Shown here piece after piece: positions 1 through 12,300 of a DNA stretch of 64,000 bases. The DNA is from Protonemura montana (Eukaryota > Arthropoda > Insecta > Plecoptera > Nemouridae): assembly GCA_947568835.1 (NCBI GenBank), contig OX387612.1, positions 10,294,001 through 10,358,000 on the forward strand, read 5' to 3'. The stretch's first letter is position 1. Each line of letters starts with the position of its first letter. Made by a program: the position numbers and the translations under genes. The notes under the pieces were generated by a model, which had not been told where the DNA came from, ran no database searches, and was given only the letters and a program-made list of their open reading frames with translations.

Positions 1-195
1 AAATGCTATGGATGCTCATGGGTGGACTGATTCAGAATATTGAATCTTTAGTTATTTATTTTCATTATTTTTTATTATAACTATCTTATAGTTATTTACT
101 ATTGATTAGTTATTCAGTAACAACGTGGCCAGATGTGAAAACAGTGCGTTATCAAACCCCGACAATCAATCAATCGATCGTGTTTGCCCATCCAG

Positions 196-378
196 CTGAT
201 CCAAGTCGGCGGATCGATTCTCGAGCGTGCTCTGATCGCTGAAGAAGTGGACGACAAATATCAAATCGTCGTCGACCTGCTCAACGAAGACATGCAAAAC
301 TGCAAGGAGATCTACGACCGCTACATGGAATACTACCGCGAGAACAATTACATGATCGTAGATACATTTTACCCACCG
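196..378 (+). CDS. DNAH17-like: Dynein exon 1 (first in window), tail
   Basis: Residues 1-61, phase 0 to 0. It follows the acceptor CCATCCAG and ends before GTCAGT. It begins [20 protein letters not shown] and ends TFYPP, which joins VAGG of the next exon as in DNAH17 relatives. Upstream exons are outside the window. Confidence 0.9.
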
Positions 379-3300
379 GTCAGTAACAGCTTAGCTAATG
401 CCTTCTTTGCTCATTATTTATTTATTTTTATTTATTTATTTATTCTCATACTTAGGCATGGTACATGTTTTATGATTGCTGGTTGTATGGTGTCCGGTTA
501 GTGGTATATGAATATCTCTTTCCAAACAATGTCAAATTAAGCATCAACTTGTAATAGCTAGTGATACTTTTGTCCCAAGCTTACTTTAGGTCTTTTTAGA
601 GCCGCAAACCACGGCTCTGAAATCTTCAGGCAAACACAGTTTTAATCAGAAACCTGCAATCATACCGTTGAGTGTGCAGGTTCTAGGTAGGGACAGAACG
701 TTAATGTTAAACTGTTGAGTCTGCAGGTTCTAGGTAGAGACAGAACGTTAATGTTAAACTGTTGAGTCTGCAGGTTCTAGGTAGAGACAAACTGTTAATG
801 TTAAATTGTTGAGTGTGCAGGTTCTAGGTAGAGACAGAACGTTAATGTTAAACCGTTGAGTCTGCAGGTTCTAGGTAGAGACAAACTGTTAATGTTAAAT
901 TGTTGAGTGTGCAGGTTCTAGGTAGAGACAGAACGTTAATGTTAAACCGTTGCGTGTGCAGGTTCTAGGTAGAGACAGAACGTTAATGTTAAACCGTTGA
1001 GTGTGCAGGTTCTAGGTAGAGACAGAACGTTAATGTTAAACCGTTGAGTGTGCAGGTTCTAGGTAGAGACATAACGTTAATGTTAAACCGTTGAGTGTGC
1101 AGGTTCTAGGTAGAGACAGAACGTTAATGTTAAACCGTTGAGTGTGCAGGTTCTAGGTAGAGACAGAACGTTAATGTTAAACCGTTGAGTGTGCAGGTTC
1201 TAGGTAGAGACAGAACGTTAATGTTAAACCGTTGCGTGTGCAGGTTCTAGGTAGAGACAGAACGTTAATGTTAAACCGTTGAGTGTGCAGGTTCTAGGTA
1301 GAGACAGAACGTTAATGTTAAACCGTTGAGTGTGCAGGTTCTAGGTAGAGACAGAACGTTAATGTTAAACCGTTGAGTGTGCAGGTTCTAGGTAGAGGCA
1401 GAACGTTAATGTTAAACCGTTAAGTGTGCAGGTTCTAGGTAGAGACAGAACGTTGATGTTAAACTTCCTGCGTGAAAGATGGTCGTCAAATGACTACTTT
1501 ACCGACAAAAATGCAGAGTACCAGAACACCCCATAAAGTGGAACCACTGTCATATGAAATTTTATTTCGATATTTCTCGTAAGCTTACTTGCTTTTGAGA
1601 CTTTTCATGCTCAAATTATCTCTATCAATGTTTACCTCAACGATTGATATACACGCAATGATATTCAAAAGCGAGTAACTTATGAGAAATATCGAATTAA
1701 ATTTCATATGACAGTGGCTCCACTTAACGGCGTGTTCCGGTACTCTGCATTTTTGTCGGTTAAGTAGTAATTTGGCGGCCATCTTTCATGCTTAAAGTTG
1801 AACTTTAACATTCTGCCTCTACCTAGAACCTGCACACTTAACGATCATACCAAACAAAAAAGATTATCTAAGCATGACAAATAAATAAAAAATAAATAAT
1901 AATAATTTTACTTGAGCAGGTGGCCGGCGGTATGACTTGGTCTCGCAAGCTACGTCAACGCATCACGTTCCCGCTCTCGTACCTTGACGAGCTCGAGCAC
2001 GGGATCATCGCGACTGACGGCTGCAGAAACGCACGACGCAAGGCGCAGCAGATGCTCGGCTTGCTTGACGATCTGGACTCACATCTGATGTCGCGCTGGA
2101 TGCAGGTGCCTAACATTGATTGATGAGTCGCACTGTTTTGAAATCTGGTCATGCGGCACTGGTCTAATGGCATCGGTGAATGAGTCGATGCTGTTAACTT
2201 TGCCGGCACGTAGCTCACAACTGTTGAAGAGCACCAAGGGGACCTTCGGCTTAACGTCCCTTCCGAAGGACAGTACAACGTGAACAACAGGATTCCTCCA
2301 CAAATCCATGCTGTCGAGAGGTTGATAAGCAAGGCGAATGAAGTTGCTGTACTAACTTTCATCCCTCCAACCTCTCTTCCGAACAGAACTGGCCATGTGT
2401 ATGATGGTCACCCATCCAATACCTGACTCAGCGCAGTGTTGCCTAACTTCGGTGATCTCATGAGGATCGGTTTCTCTACTTCTCAGCACCAAAGCCGTTG
2501 ATCAGCTAAATGAGAAAAGTTAAAAATAATTTGTTTTGCCATTGAAAGTTGCTTGTTTATCCATTGATTGCACCTGGATATTAACTTGAACCAGCGAATC
2601 AATACAGTTACACTTCCCAACTACGTCAGGAAAGAGACTGAGCACATAGTTGACACCTTTGTTTACAGGTTGTGCCAAAAGATATTGAGAAGTACCTGGC
2701 GTTCATGCTGGTGAAACGGGATCCGAGCACCATGCTTGTCGGGCTCAACTTCCACGAAAAGGTGAGCGAAAAGGTCGACAAGCTATTTAAATTTGGCTCA
2801 AGCTTACCTTTTTTTAGCACTTGGGGCTTCGTCATTGCTGAACATAACCAAAGACAGCTAATGGCTCGATAAAATGGAAACTTTTTCCATCAAACACTTT
2901 CCATTCACTTTTCCATTCAACACGAAGCTTTTCTCACTTACTAAGTAATTAATTGCTTGTGGCACGATTCAATCAACCAAATAAACATCGCATTTCTGGA
3001 ATTATTTTACTAAAATAGAAGATGCAGCTAAAGTGCCATAAAATATATGTCTAATAGAGCATGGCAATGATCAAACTTCAAAACACACGTCATTGACATT
3101 AAATCTTGCCTAATTTTTATTATATATGTATATATATTTTTTTTGTGGGAACAAGAACATGGTAAAAGTTCAAGTAGCTCCAAAAATCACTACCCGACGG
3201 CATTTCTACTTAAAACACAAATTTCTTACCGCATACCTCATATTGTGGGGCTGCGATTAAAAACCAACTTAACATTTTTCATCTATCTTATGACAGTAAA

Positions 3301-6300
3301 GTGATTTGCCGATGATTCCTTGACAGCTAGTGGCTGCTCTCCGTGAGGTCCGCTACCTCCAGATCCTCGAGTTAGAAAACCTTCCGGAAGAGGCGCAGGC
3401 GTTGTTCGAACGAGCTGAAGAGCTGCACAAGTGGATCGGCAACCTGAACCTGGCGATCGGCCGATACAACCGCATTCGAGACCAGTGCAGCGCCATCGAG
3501 TTCGAAATCATCAGCAACGAGGTCGCAGCCATCGACGTCGTTGTCGATACACTCACTCATGAGCTGGATTGGAATTCAGAAGGTCAGTTTCAAATACAAC
3601 TTGAACACATTTGCAAGCATTTCGTAACCCTGGTATTACTGTCAGTAGCACCGTGCTAACTAGCACCATCATAGAACCAAGCAGTGTCCCCGACCTAGAA
3701 CGGTGATTTGTAACCCTGGTATTACTGTTAGTAGCACCGTGCTAACTAGCACCATCATAGTACCAAGCAGTGACCCCGACCTAGAACGGTGATTCGTAAC
3801 CCTGGTATTACTGTCAGTAGCGCCGTGCTAACTAGCACCACCATAGCACCTAGCAGTAACCCCGACCTAGAGCGGTGATTCGTAACCCTGGTATTACTGT
3901 CAGTAACACCGTGCTAACTAGCACCACCATAGCACCCTCAAATAGACGATAGGGGTTCTACAATATCCCTGGTCGTGCTATGTAGCACCATGGTAGCACA
4001 GTCAAATAACTACTCTAGGTTGCAAGAATCCTGTTATAAGATATTACATTGCTGCCTGAGTAATGTTTTGCTCCAGTTATTGATTTTCACCTGCTAGAAT
4101 TTCTCTGAAAAAAATCCATGCCAGTTTCTTCTTGTCTGAGTTGCAGACGCATGGGAGAATATCGACACCCTGCTTCAGCTGGTGACTAACCTTCAGGATC
4201 GGGTCCAGCAGGCCCAGAACAACGTTGCCATGGTGCAAGAGATGTTTGATTCGTGGTCGAATCCACTCTTTGAAAGGAAGGGAGGAAAACCAGACGCTCT
4301 CCTCATGTTTGACGAAAGGCTTGATCGTGTTACGAAGAGGCAAGTCTGTAATTTTTTATCGCGAAACATTCTCCGACTATATCGTTCATGCCAAGCCAGT
4401 GCTTGTGTATCGATGACGACATCGCGACACATTCTCCGGCTATAGCGTCCATGCCAAGCCAGTGCTTGTGTATCGATGACGACATCGCGACACATTCTCC
4501 GGCTATAGCGTCCATGCCAAGCCAGTGCTTGTGTATCGATGACGACATCGCGACACATTCTCCGGCTATAGCGTTCATGCCAAGACAGTGCTTGTGTATC
4601 GATGACGACATCGCGACACATTCTCCGGCTATAGCGTTCATGCCAAGCCAGTGCTTGTGTATCGATGACGACATCGCGACACATTCTCCGGCTATAGCTT
4701 CCATGCCAAGCCAGTGCTTGTGTATCAATGACGACATCGCGACACATTCTCCGCCTATAGCGTTCATGCCAAGCCAGTGATTGTTGTGCAGTACACATTC
4801 AATGAGGCAAGGGACAAAAAGGTATGGGACGCTTGAATTATGCGTTACCTGATTGTTTCAATCTCCACGATTGTTTGTTTTTAAGATAGAATTTAACGAG
4901 AAAATATATATTTTTATTCTTGTTCAAGGGCCCTGCACCTTTAGCCCCACTGCGCTGTAAATGTGTACTGCTGCCAAAGCTTGTCTTGCCAAAGCTGACC
5001 AGTCGAAAAACTTGTCGTGTTGCATTTTGCTCTTATCCCATAAACGTTGTCGCAATTCTTGTGGGCAGGTACGCGGAGGTTACTCGCACGGGGGAAGAAG
5101 TTCACCGCGTTCTCGAGGAAAACCACGACCTGTTCCACAACATCGTGCACACGCCACCAGACTCGGGAGACGAAGACACACCCGACGAGGAGGAAGGGGA
5201 GCCTAAGGAGGAGGGAGACGATGAAGAGGAGAAAATACTCACTCCAGAAGTACGGCATTTGTTAAAGTTTACCTTAGACTTTTGCTTTTAACAGAGTACA
5301 TCGTTTAACAGTAATAAAAGTGGAATAATCTGCCGGGAGGTGCGGTTGTACCACTGTCGAAAACCTCTAAAGAAATGAAGGCTAAACTTAGCAATATTCA
5401 AATAAGATAACAACATCCGATAGCATTTAAAAAGAAATGCATATCAAAGTTGTAAAATAAATAAATAAATAAATATTGGCTACAAAATGACAGCCCTTGG
5501 CATACCTTTGTTGTTTTAAAATGTGTTTAATTTATCTTAAGGAGGAAGAGGCAATGCTTGCCCAGGCGGCCCGTCGGGCACATCGAGCTGAAAAGCGCAG
5601 AATCAAAGCCGAGGCAGAAGAACTGCGCCTGATGGAGGAGGCGGCTCAGAAGGCGCTGGAAGAAGAGGAGGAACGCAAACGCAAGGCTGCGGAGGCCGCC
5701 GCGAAGAAGGCCAAGAAGAAGCCGGGCACGGATACACCGGGATCTACGAGGCCCGGCACGCCCAAGGGAAAGAAGGGGGCACCACCGCCACCTCCAGAAC
5801 CGGAGCCGGAACCTGAGCCTGAAATTGATCCAGAGGTGAGATCAGTTTCAGTTGTTGGGATATCTAGGTTTTATTTTAGTCTTGGTACTCTGAAATTATT
5901 TAAATCGACTCAATGGTAGGACGTTCAAAGCTGGTTCTGGGACTTTTATACACCTGATTACCTAACGGAAGAATATTTACTTAAGGGACCACAAAACAAA
6001 AATTAATTTTGGTAATTTTGATGGTCACTTTTTTATGGGAAAAAAAAATTGAAAAAAACTGGGTTTAGTTTGATTAAACAGCTCATTTTCCCGGAATTTT
6101 GAAACGTAAGCCTGTCACTTCAGCAAGGGTGAAAGAAGTTATTGAAGTAACTGCTAGCCGCTTTGATGAGGTAACAGGCATAAGATTTGAAACATAGGGA
6201 CAATTTATTGTCTTACTTAACATTAAAAAATCCAGTTTTTAATAATTTTTTATCAAAAGTTCAAAACTATTGCTAAGAATAGACAAAGTAGACAATCGAA

Positions 6301-9300
6301 GAAATGTTTCGTTGCAAGAATTAATAACTGCAGTCAGATATTTATTTTGAATACCACTGCTGAAGTTCAGTCTAAAAACCACAATCTTACCTTTTGTAAA
6401 ATAAATATTCCTAACACCAAGAAACCAAGCCAAATTATAAACACAAGCCAGTGAGTTAAAGTTAAGATGAAGCAAACTACACAATTAGACAAACTAGACA
6501 AGAGTCTATAAGCTATAACCACCGGGGTATCCGTGTTTGCCTCGATAGGAACTTAGATTGGAGGAAGAGCGTCTCGCCGAGATTGCCCGGCTGGAAGAAC
6601 TGAAGCAGGAGCGATGGCAAGCGTACGTCGAATACATTGACGACATGGTCAACAATAACTTGCTCAACGCAGTGGAGAACAGGTCAGCACGGCAGGCCGG
6701 TCACACGTTTACACATTATCTGTATTTTTGTATTTGTATTTTATTATTTGTTGTAGTACATTTTTCAATGTATACATTGTCAACAGATAATATTACTAGT
6801 AGCAGTGTAACATAACATATATGTCTAGCCAGGCACGCCCTAACCTAATAATCTCCATCATAAAATAAAACTCTTGGAGGAGAAATATCTGGCTGAGACC
6901 ATAAATTATGCTTTAAAAAGAACCATTCCGAGCATTTTTTAGTTCATTTGGATTATTATTTTTTAAATTATATCAACATTAAATTAAAAAAGAGTGATGT
7001 CGTGATCACTGGTGAAGCAAACAAAGAATAAAAAATAACACAGATTGAAGATATTTAGTTTTTAGCCTGAAGGTAATTAAACCAGGAGATAGCAGAGCAT
7101 AGCGTTGAAATGTTATCGGAAAAATTTGGCAACTGCTGTCACCTTTCATGAATTAACAGCCATAAGTTGCAAAAATTCATTGGTTTTTGTCAGAAAAATT
7201 AGTCAATTTACATTTATTTAGTTACTTTAAAAAATTTTCCTAATGGCAGATAATTTAGATATGAGTCCCATCACAAAACGACTACTTACACCCACCAAAT
7301 AAGGTCTAAAAATTGTATTTTTAATTTTTTTTTCCCCCAGCTTCTCGCTGTTTATGGACGAAATGGACAATACACGGGAGCCGATGCCTCCGCCCTTACT
7401 GGAGGTATCTTTGCAGCTAAACGAGCCAAACCTAACCTTCAAACCTGCGCTTGAGTACGACGACGGCGACAGCTTCTACGGCCTTATGGAGCGTACGTGC
7501 CAGCTCAACTATACTTTACTTTTCAGAGACTAGTTTGAGGCTAGTTTGAGGCTATTTTTCTGAGACCAGCTGCTTGAGCTGTAAAACCTGCTTCTTATCA
7601 CAGCTCAAGAAACCGACCATTAGCCGGTTTTAACCACATTTTTTAAAAACAAGCTGATTATTATAATTGTGTTACTTTGAGAAGTATTCCTTGGTATTCC
7701 AGGAATTACTATTCCAGGAATTACACAGCGATATTAAGTACACCAATAATAATCTTTTAAAAATGGTTACCCAAACAGCGACTCGAACCCCAATCTCCAC
7801 CTATTGTAATCAACCAATTGAACTAATTAGACTTGGCCTTTAGAGAGGGTTATAGTGCATTTGATGAGAATGACGGATCTCCTATGAGTAGACCAATACT
7901 TGCTATACCACGTCACATCCATTCAATCTCGAGTAGCACCAATTTGACGTTGGTTACTTTTTTTGGTGGGAAATTTGATTTAAATTACAAATACTTGCAA
8001 CAGGCACAGTATTTTGCTATTAGGATCACAATTTGAATAGTGTACACAATAAATCAAAATCAATATCCCAACAGCTGGGCTCACTTTATTCTGCTGATTA
8101 TGGATTTATGAAACCATGTAAATTGGTATGTTAGTAACGAAGGAGAAATAGTGATAGGACGTCTGATTGGCTTACAGAGCTGATGAAGGACATCGAGCAG
8201 ATGACGACTCTGATTCAGCGGGTTTCACTCGAGACCCCGCTCGATTACCTGGACGAGCTGCAAGGAAACCCAGACCTCGTCGAGATGCAGGAGGAGACGT
8301 TGAATCGGACAAAGATCGGTCGCCGAGAGGTCACCGAATACTGCCAACGGTGAGCGATAGGCTAGCAGGGTTCTGGAAGCTGGGAACGATGAAATTGTAT
8401 TGGTATTGGTTGACAATGCAGGTCGTTTACAGGGCAGCGAAACGATGAAATCACCTTAGCGATTGGTTGTTTGTGAGGTCGCTGCAAATTGCTGATGATT
8501 GACCAGTAAAGGCACTCCGGTTTTAAAAACAGAGCATTTGTAAAATGTGATTTAAATTGCAAACACTTGCTATGTCCTATTTTTATTTATTTTATTTACT
8601 CTATTCATTTTATTTATTTTGCCTAAAATTGGATTTTCAAACTGAACATTTTGTAAAAACGAATGCAAATCAAAGACATTTTTCACCAAATTTCAGCAGT
8701 AAAACAACTGCGCATCAATTTTTGAAAAGGTTTTAGTTTTTCTAGTAATAAAATAACAGAATATGTCTTTTTTATATGTGTTTTGACAACTTATTTGTAG
8801 CTACAGTGAGCCTGCATAACGCTATCCTAGAACTCATGAACGTGAGTTCTTGCTTAAAAAACACCGACTCATTCAAAAACCTCCGCGCTTTCGACAGTTT
8901 CGAGAAGTACTCGTATTTGTGGCTGGACGACCGGGCGACACATCTCAAGCAGTTCCTCAAGTACGGCCACCCACTCACCGCAGAGGAGCTGGAACTGCTT
9001 GAAAAGGCCACCGAAGACAACCCGATGCTGAAAGAAGTCACTCCCAATCGAGCTGCCTTCAAGGAACAGGTCTTGCCGATATGATAATCTTAAACAACTT
9101 GAAATAACACCGTAGATTAACTGGGTTTATTTATTTATTTATTTTATTAACTTGTTTATTAATAGCTTTGGTATTACAATAATTACCTGAGGCTAATAGA
9201 ATTACAATAGTGTTAATAGAATTTACAACATAATTATATAGAATTTTGTGGTTAGTTTATACATTTTCAGTAGTATTTCACATTTTTTGGAAATGTAGTC

Positions 9301-12300
9301 ATTATATATATGAAATACTAGCAGTACCCCCTGCCTGATGGCCGCTTTAAATTTTGAGGGGGTGGGCATTTTGGTTTAAACATAATACATAAACATAAAC
9401 AAAATAGTATTGACCATTTCATTCGTTGAAACCCATTTATTGTATTTGAAATTTGCCGCTTATGTCACTCGGGGTCACTGCATTGTGGAAACTCTGTGAA
9501 TTCCAAAGTGACCTCATAGCGAAAATTATTTACATGGGTTACAGATCGACTACTACGAGAACCTGTATAAAGAGATGGAGAAAATGGAAACTGAGAAAGT
9601 TTGCGCCGGCTGGCTGCGTATTGACATGAAACCATTCAAGCAAGGCCTGCTGAACACGGTGTGCAAGTGGGGCAACCTTTTCAAGCAACATCTCGTACAC
9701 CACGTCATAGACAGGTAGGCACATCTTGTCGACACACACTCAAAACGAGTAAACATTTTATTGCAGTGTTTTTTTGGAAAGGAAGCTTCCTTTCCATCAT
9801 ACGCTTGCTGGTTTAAGCTTCCTAGTGGAAATACCAGAAAACCAAAAAACACTGCAACAACCGATATCTTTCGAGATAACTGGGATTCGAGGAATAGTGA
9901 CAGACCATTCTGTCCTGTGGCCATTGATGAACTCGTCCATACGAGTCACCTCGGCTTCTTCCCCCTTCAGGGGATCCCTTATCCCATCCCCCCGCGAAAG
10001 CTGGAATATGTGTGTCCGGATAGCTAAGTTGGTAGACCACCGACCGGCAATTGGGAGGTCCCGGGTTCGTATCCCGGTTTGGTTGCACATTTTTCCAGTC
10101 TAGCTTACTTTCCAAACATTTGATTGTGTTTTTTGTTACTGAATTCACCATTCTGAAGCTAGAAAAAATACTTGAAATGCTCTACGCCCCTTTCCAGCCT
10201 CCGCGAACTCAACGAGTTCATCATCGAGGCTGACAAAGGTCTGCTGCAGCCGTGTCCTGAAGACGACTACGAGGCTCTCATTCGAATCATGGGCGTGTTG
10301 TTCAAAGTGCGGCAGCGGCAGCAAGCGACCGACGACATGTTCGAACCTCTCGCGGAAACCATCGAGTTGCTCAAGACGTACGGCGTCGAGTTTGAAGAAG
10401 AAGTCTACGTTGATGTAGGGATCAGTTGGTTTTGTTTTATTTTTAATAGTATTATTATTATATATATGATCGTGTTCACAGGAATTTATAATTTGGTATC
10501 CGTTGATTCAAATTCATTTCGTGACATGAACTGTGGATGTTTTCTCGAGTCATGCGCCAGTTATTTGTGAAACTTAACCTAACTTAACCTCGCACCGACC
10601 TTGGGATTCTCGCTTGTAGCACACTTTCTTCGTAAAGGTTTCTTCGGTTGCTGCTTCAGGTCTATACCAAGGTTTACTGGATACAACTAATCGGCCAAAC
10701 CACTTGTCCGATCGCGACGAAAAAAAAAACTATTGCGGCGACTCATCACACTATTGCCAACAGATTGACGCCTTTCAAAATCAAAAAAAAATTTTGTCTT
10801 ATAGTTACACGCGTTGTAAAAGTGGTCTATTCAAATCATTTTTTCGGTGTTTTTTGCAGCAGTTGTGTATCCCAAATTTCTTCAATCTGTTAACACTGTC
10901 AAACTATACATACACAAAATACTCTCTTCAAAAATACTTTTTGAAAATCCTCCCTTATTAGTTAAATTCAGTTTTTATAAATACATTTCTTTTAGGATGG
11001 ATTTTCCAGATTTTTCTTGTTTTTACCTAAAACAAAAACCATTTTTACTAACCCCAAGTACAGAATAAAAAAAGAGATTTGTCCCCTGAATTGTCCAGGA
11101 AAAGAATATGGAGGCAATACAACCCCCTTAAGGCATATATATATAATATATTCCATATATTTATTTGTTGTTTAATAGCTTTAACATATTTGTATTTGTA
11201 TTTGTATTTTTATATATTTATTAATTTATATATATTAGCATATAAGGCTTATCATATTACTAGATATAATGCTAATTTTGTATTCCTCTAAATACCTAAA
11301 TTGTGAAATGATTTTAACAATGAACAACAAGTCCTTGCCTTGCCTCTGTAGCTGGTTGAACTGCCTGACAAATGGAACAACACCAAGAAGATTGCCGTGA
11401 CAGTCAAGCAGCAAGTATCTCCGCTGATGGCCGCGCAAGTCACTCGCATCCGCAAGAAGATCTCGCTGTTTGACATTCAACAAGTGCAGTACCGCGAGCA
11501 GTTCCGGAAGTTACCGCTGTTCAGGTACACGCGCTCTCAGGATCAGTTAAAAAATAAATTGTTTTTTTGTTATGAAAGTACAGTCATAAACCATATCAAA
11601 GTATGAATCTGTTTCCTCTAGCTTTTATGGCAAAACAGGTTTTGCTGGTGTGCAATATTGTTGGAATTGCAAATGTTTGAAATGGGCTGAGTATTTTTGT
11701 ATTAGGAACACTAATAACCTCTAAAAAATTGGTCCCCAACTGGAAACAAACCGTGGTCTCCACCTGTCGCGAGTGTTGCTTGCTATCTTTCTTGTCAAAT
11801 GCACTAAAATCCTCTTAAAAAAGCCAAATGTAATTAGTTCAAATGGTTAGAACAACCCGTGCTACTGGACGAGATCTGCATTTGAGTCCGTGGCTAGAAA
11901 CCAAATTTTGAGAGGTTATTGGTGTTCCTAAAAATTTCGCTTGAAGGGCTTTTAATTAGTACCATCTTTTACGGGATGGACAGATCATGAATACCTCCGC
12001 TAGGAATGAAAAATACCTCTAAGGCGCGGGATTAAGGGATGCTCACCATATTTTGTGTAACATGCTTTATCGTGGTACTTTTTCTGTGGCATGCCTTAGC
12101 TGGGACTTGGAAAGACGTAAATGGACTCGTAGGTAAGTAACGAGAAGTGTTGGGTATAAGAACCTTGAAATTTTAGTAGGATTCACCGACTGTTAATAGA
12201 CCAGTGCCATAGAGACAGCGCCAACACAGTGTGTCAGAGGGACAAGGCTAAACGGTGGCCGGTTCTTGGTGCTGTTGGACAAGAGCAGCCAACACAGTGT

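Noticed and set aside
664..1463. CRISPR-like regular repeat array
   Set aside because: No unique spacers between units, eukaryotic intron context; it is a plain satellite.
4193..4798. Long overlapping open frames on both strands (up to 201 codons)
   Set aside because: They are a 63-bp satellite whose length is a multiple of three; all copies repeat the same 21 residues and the array lies in an intron.
5920..6005. Possible extra dynein exon reading [20 protein letters not shown] after an AG
   Set aside because: No donor site before the in-frame stop, and exons 7 and 8 already join in phase 0.
10015..10086. tRNA gene
   Set aside because: Good T-arm and box-like motifs, but the acceptor stem does not pair and a longer repeat with an inverted copy at 35 kb contains it; it is a SINE head.
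9774..10151. Open frames of about 110 codons on both strands
   Set aside because: They run across intron 12 and the tRNA-derived SINE and resemble no protein.
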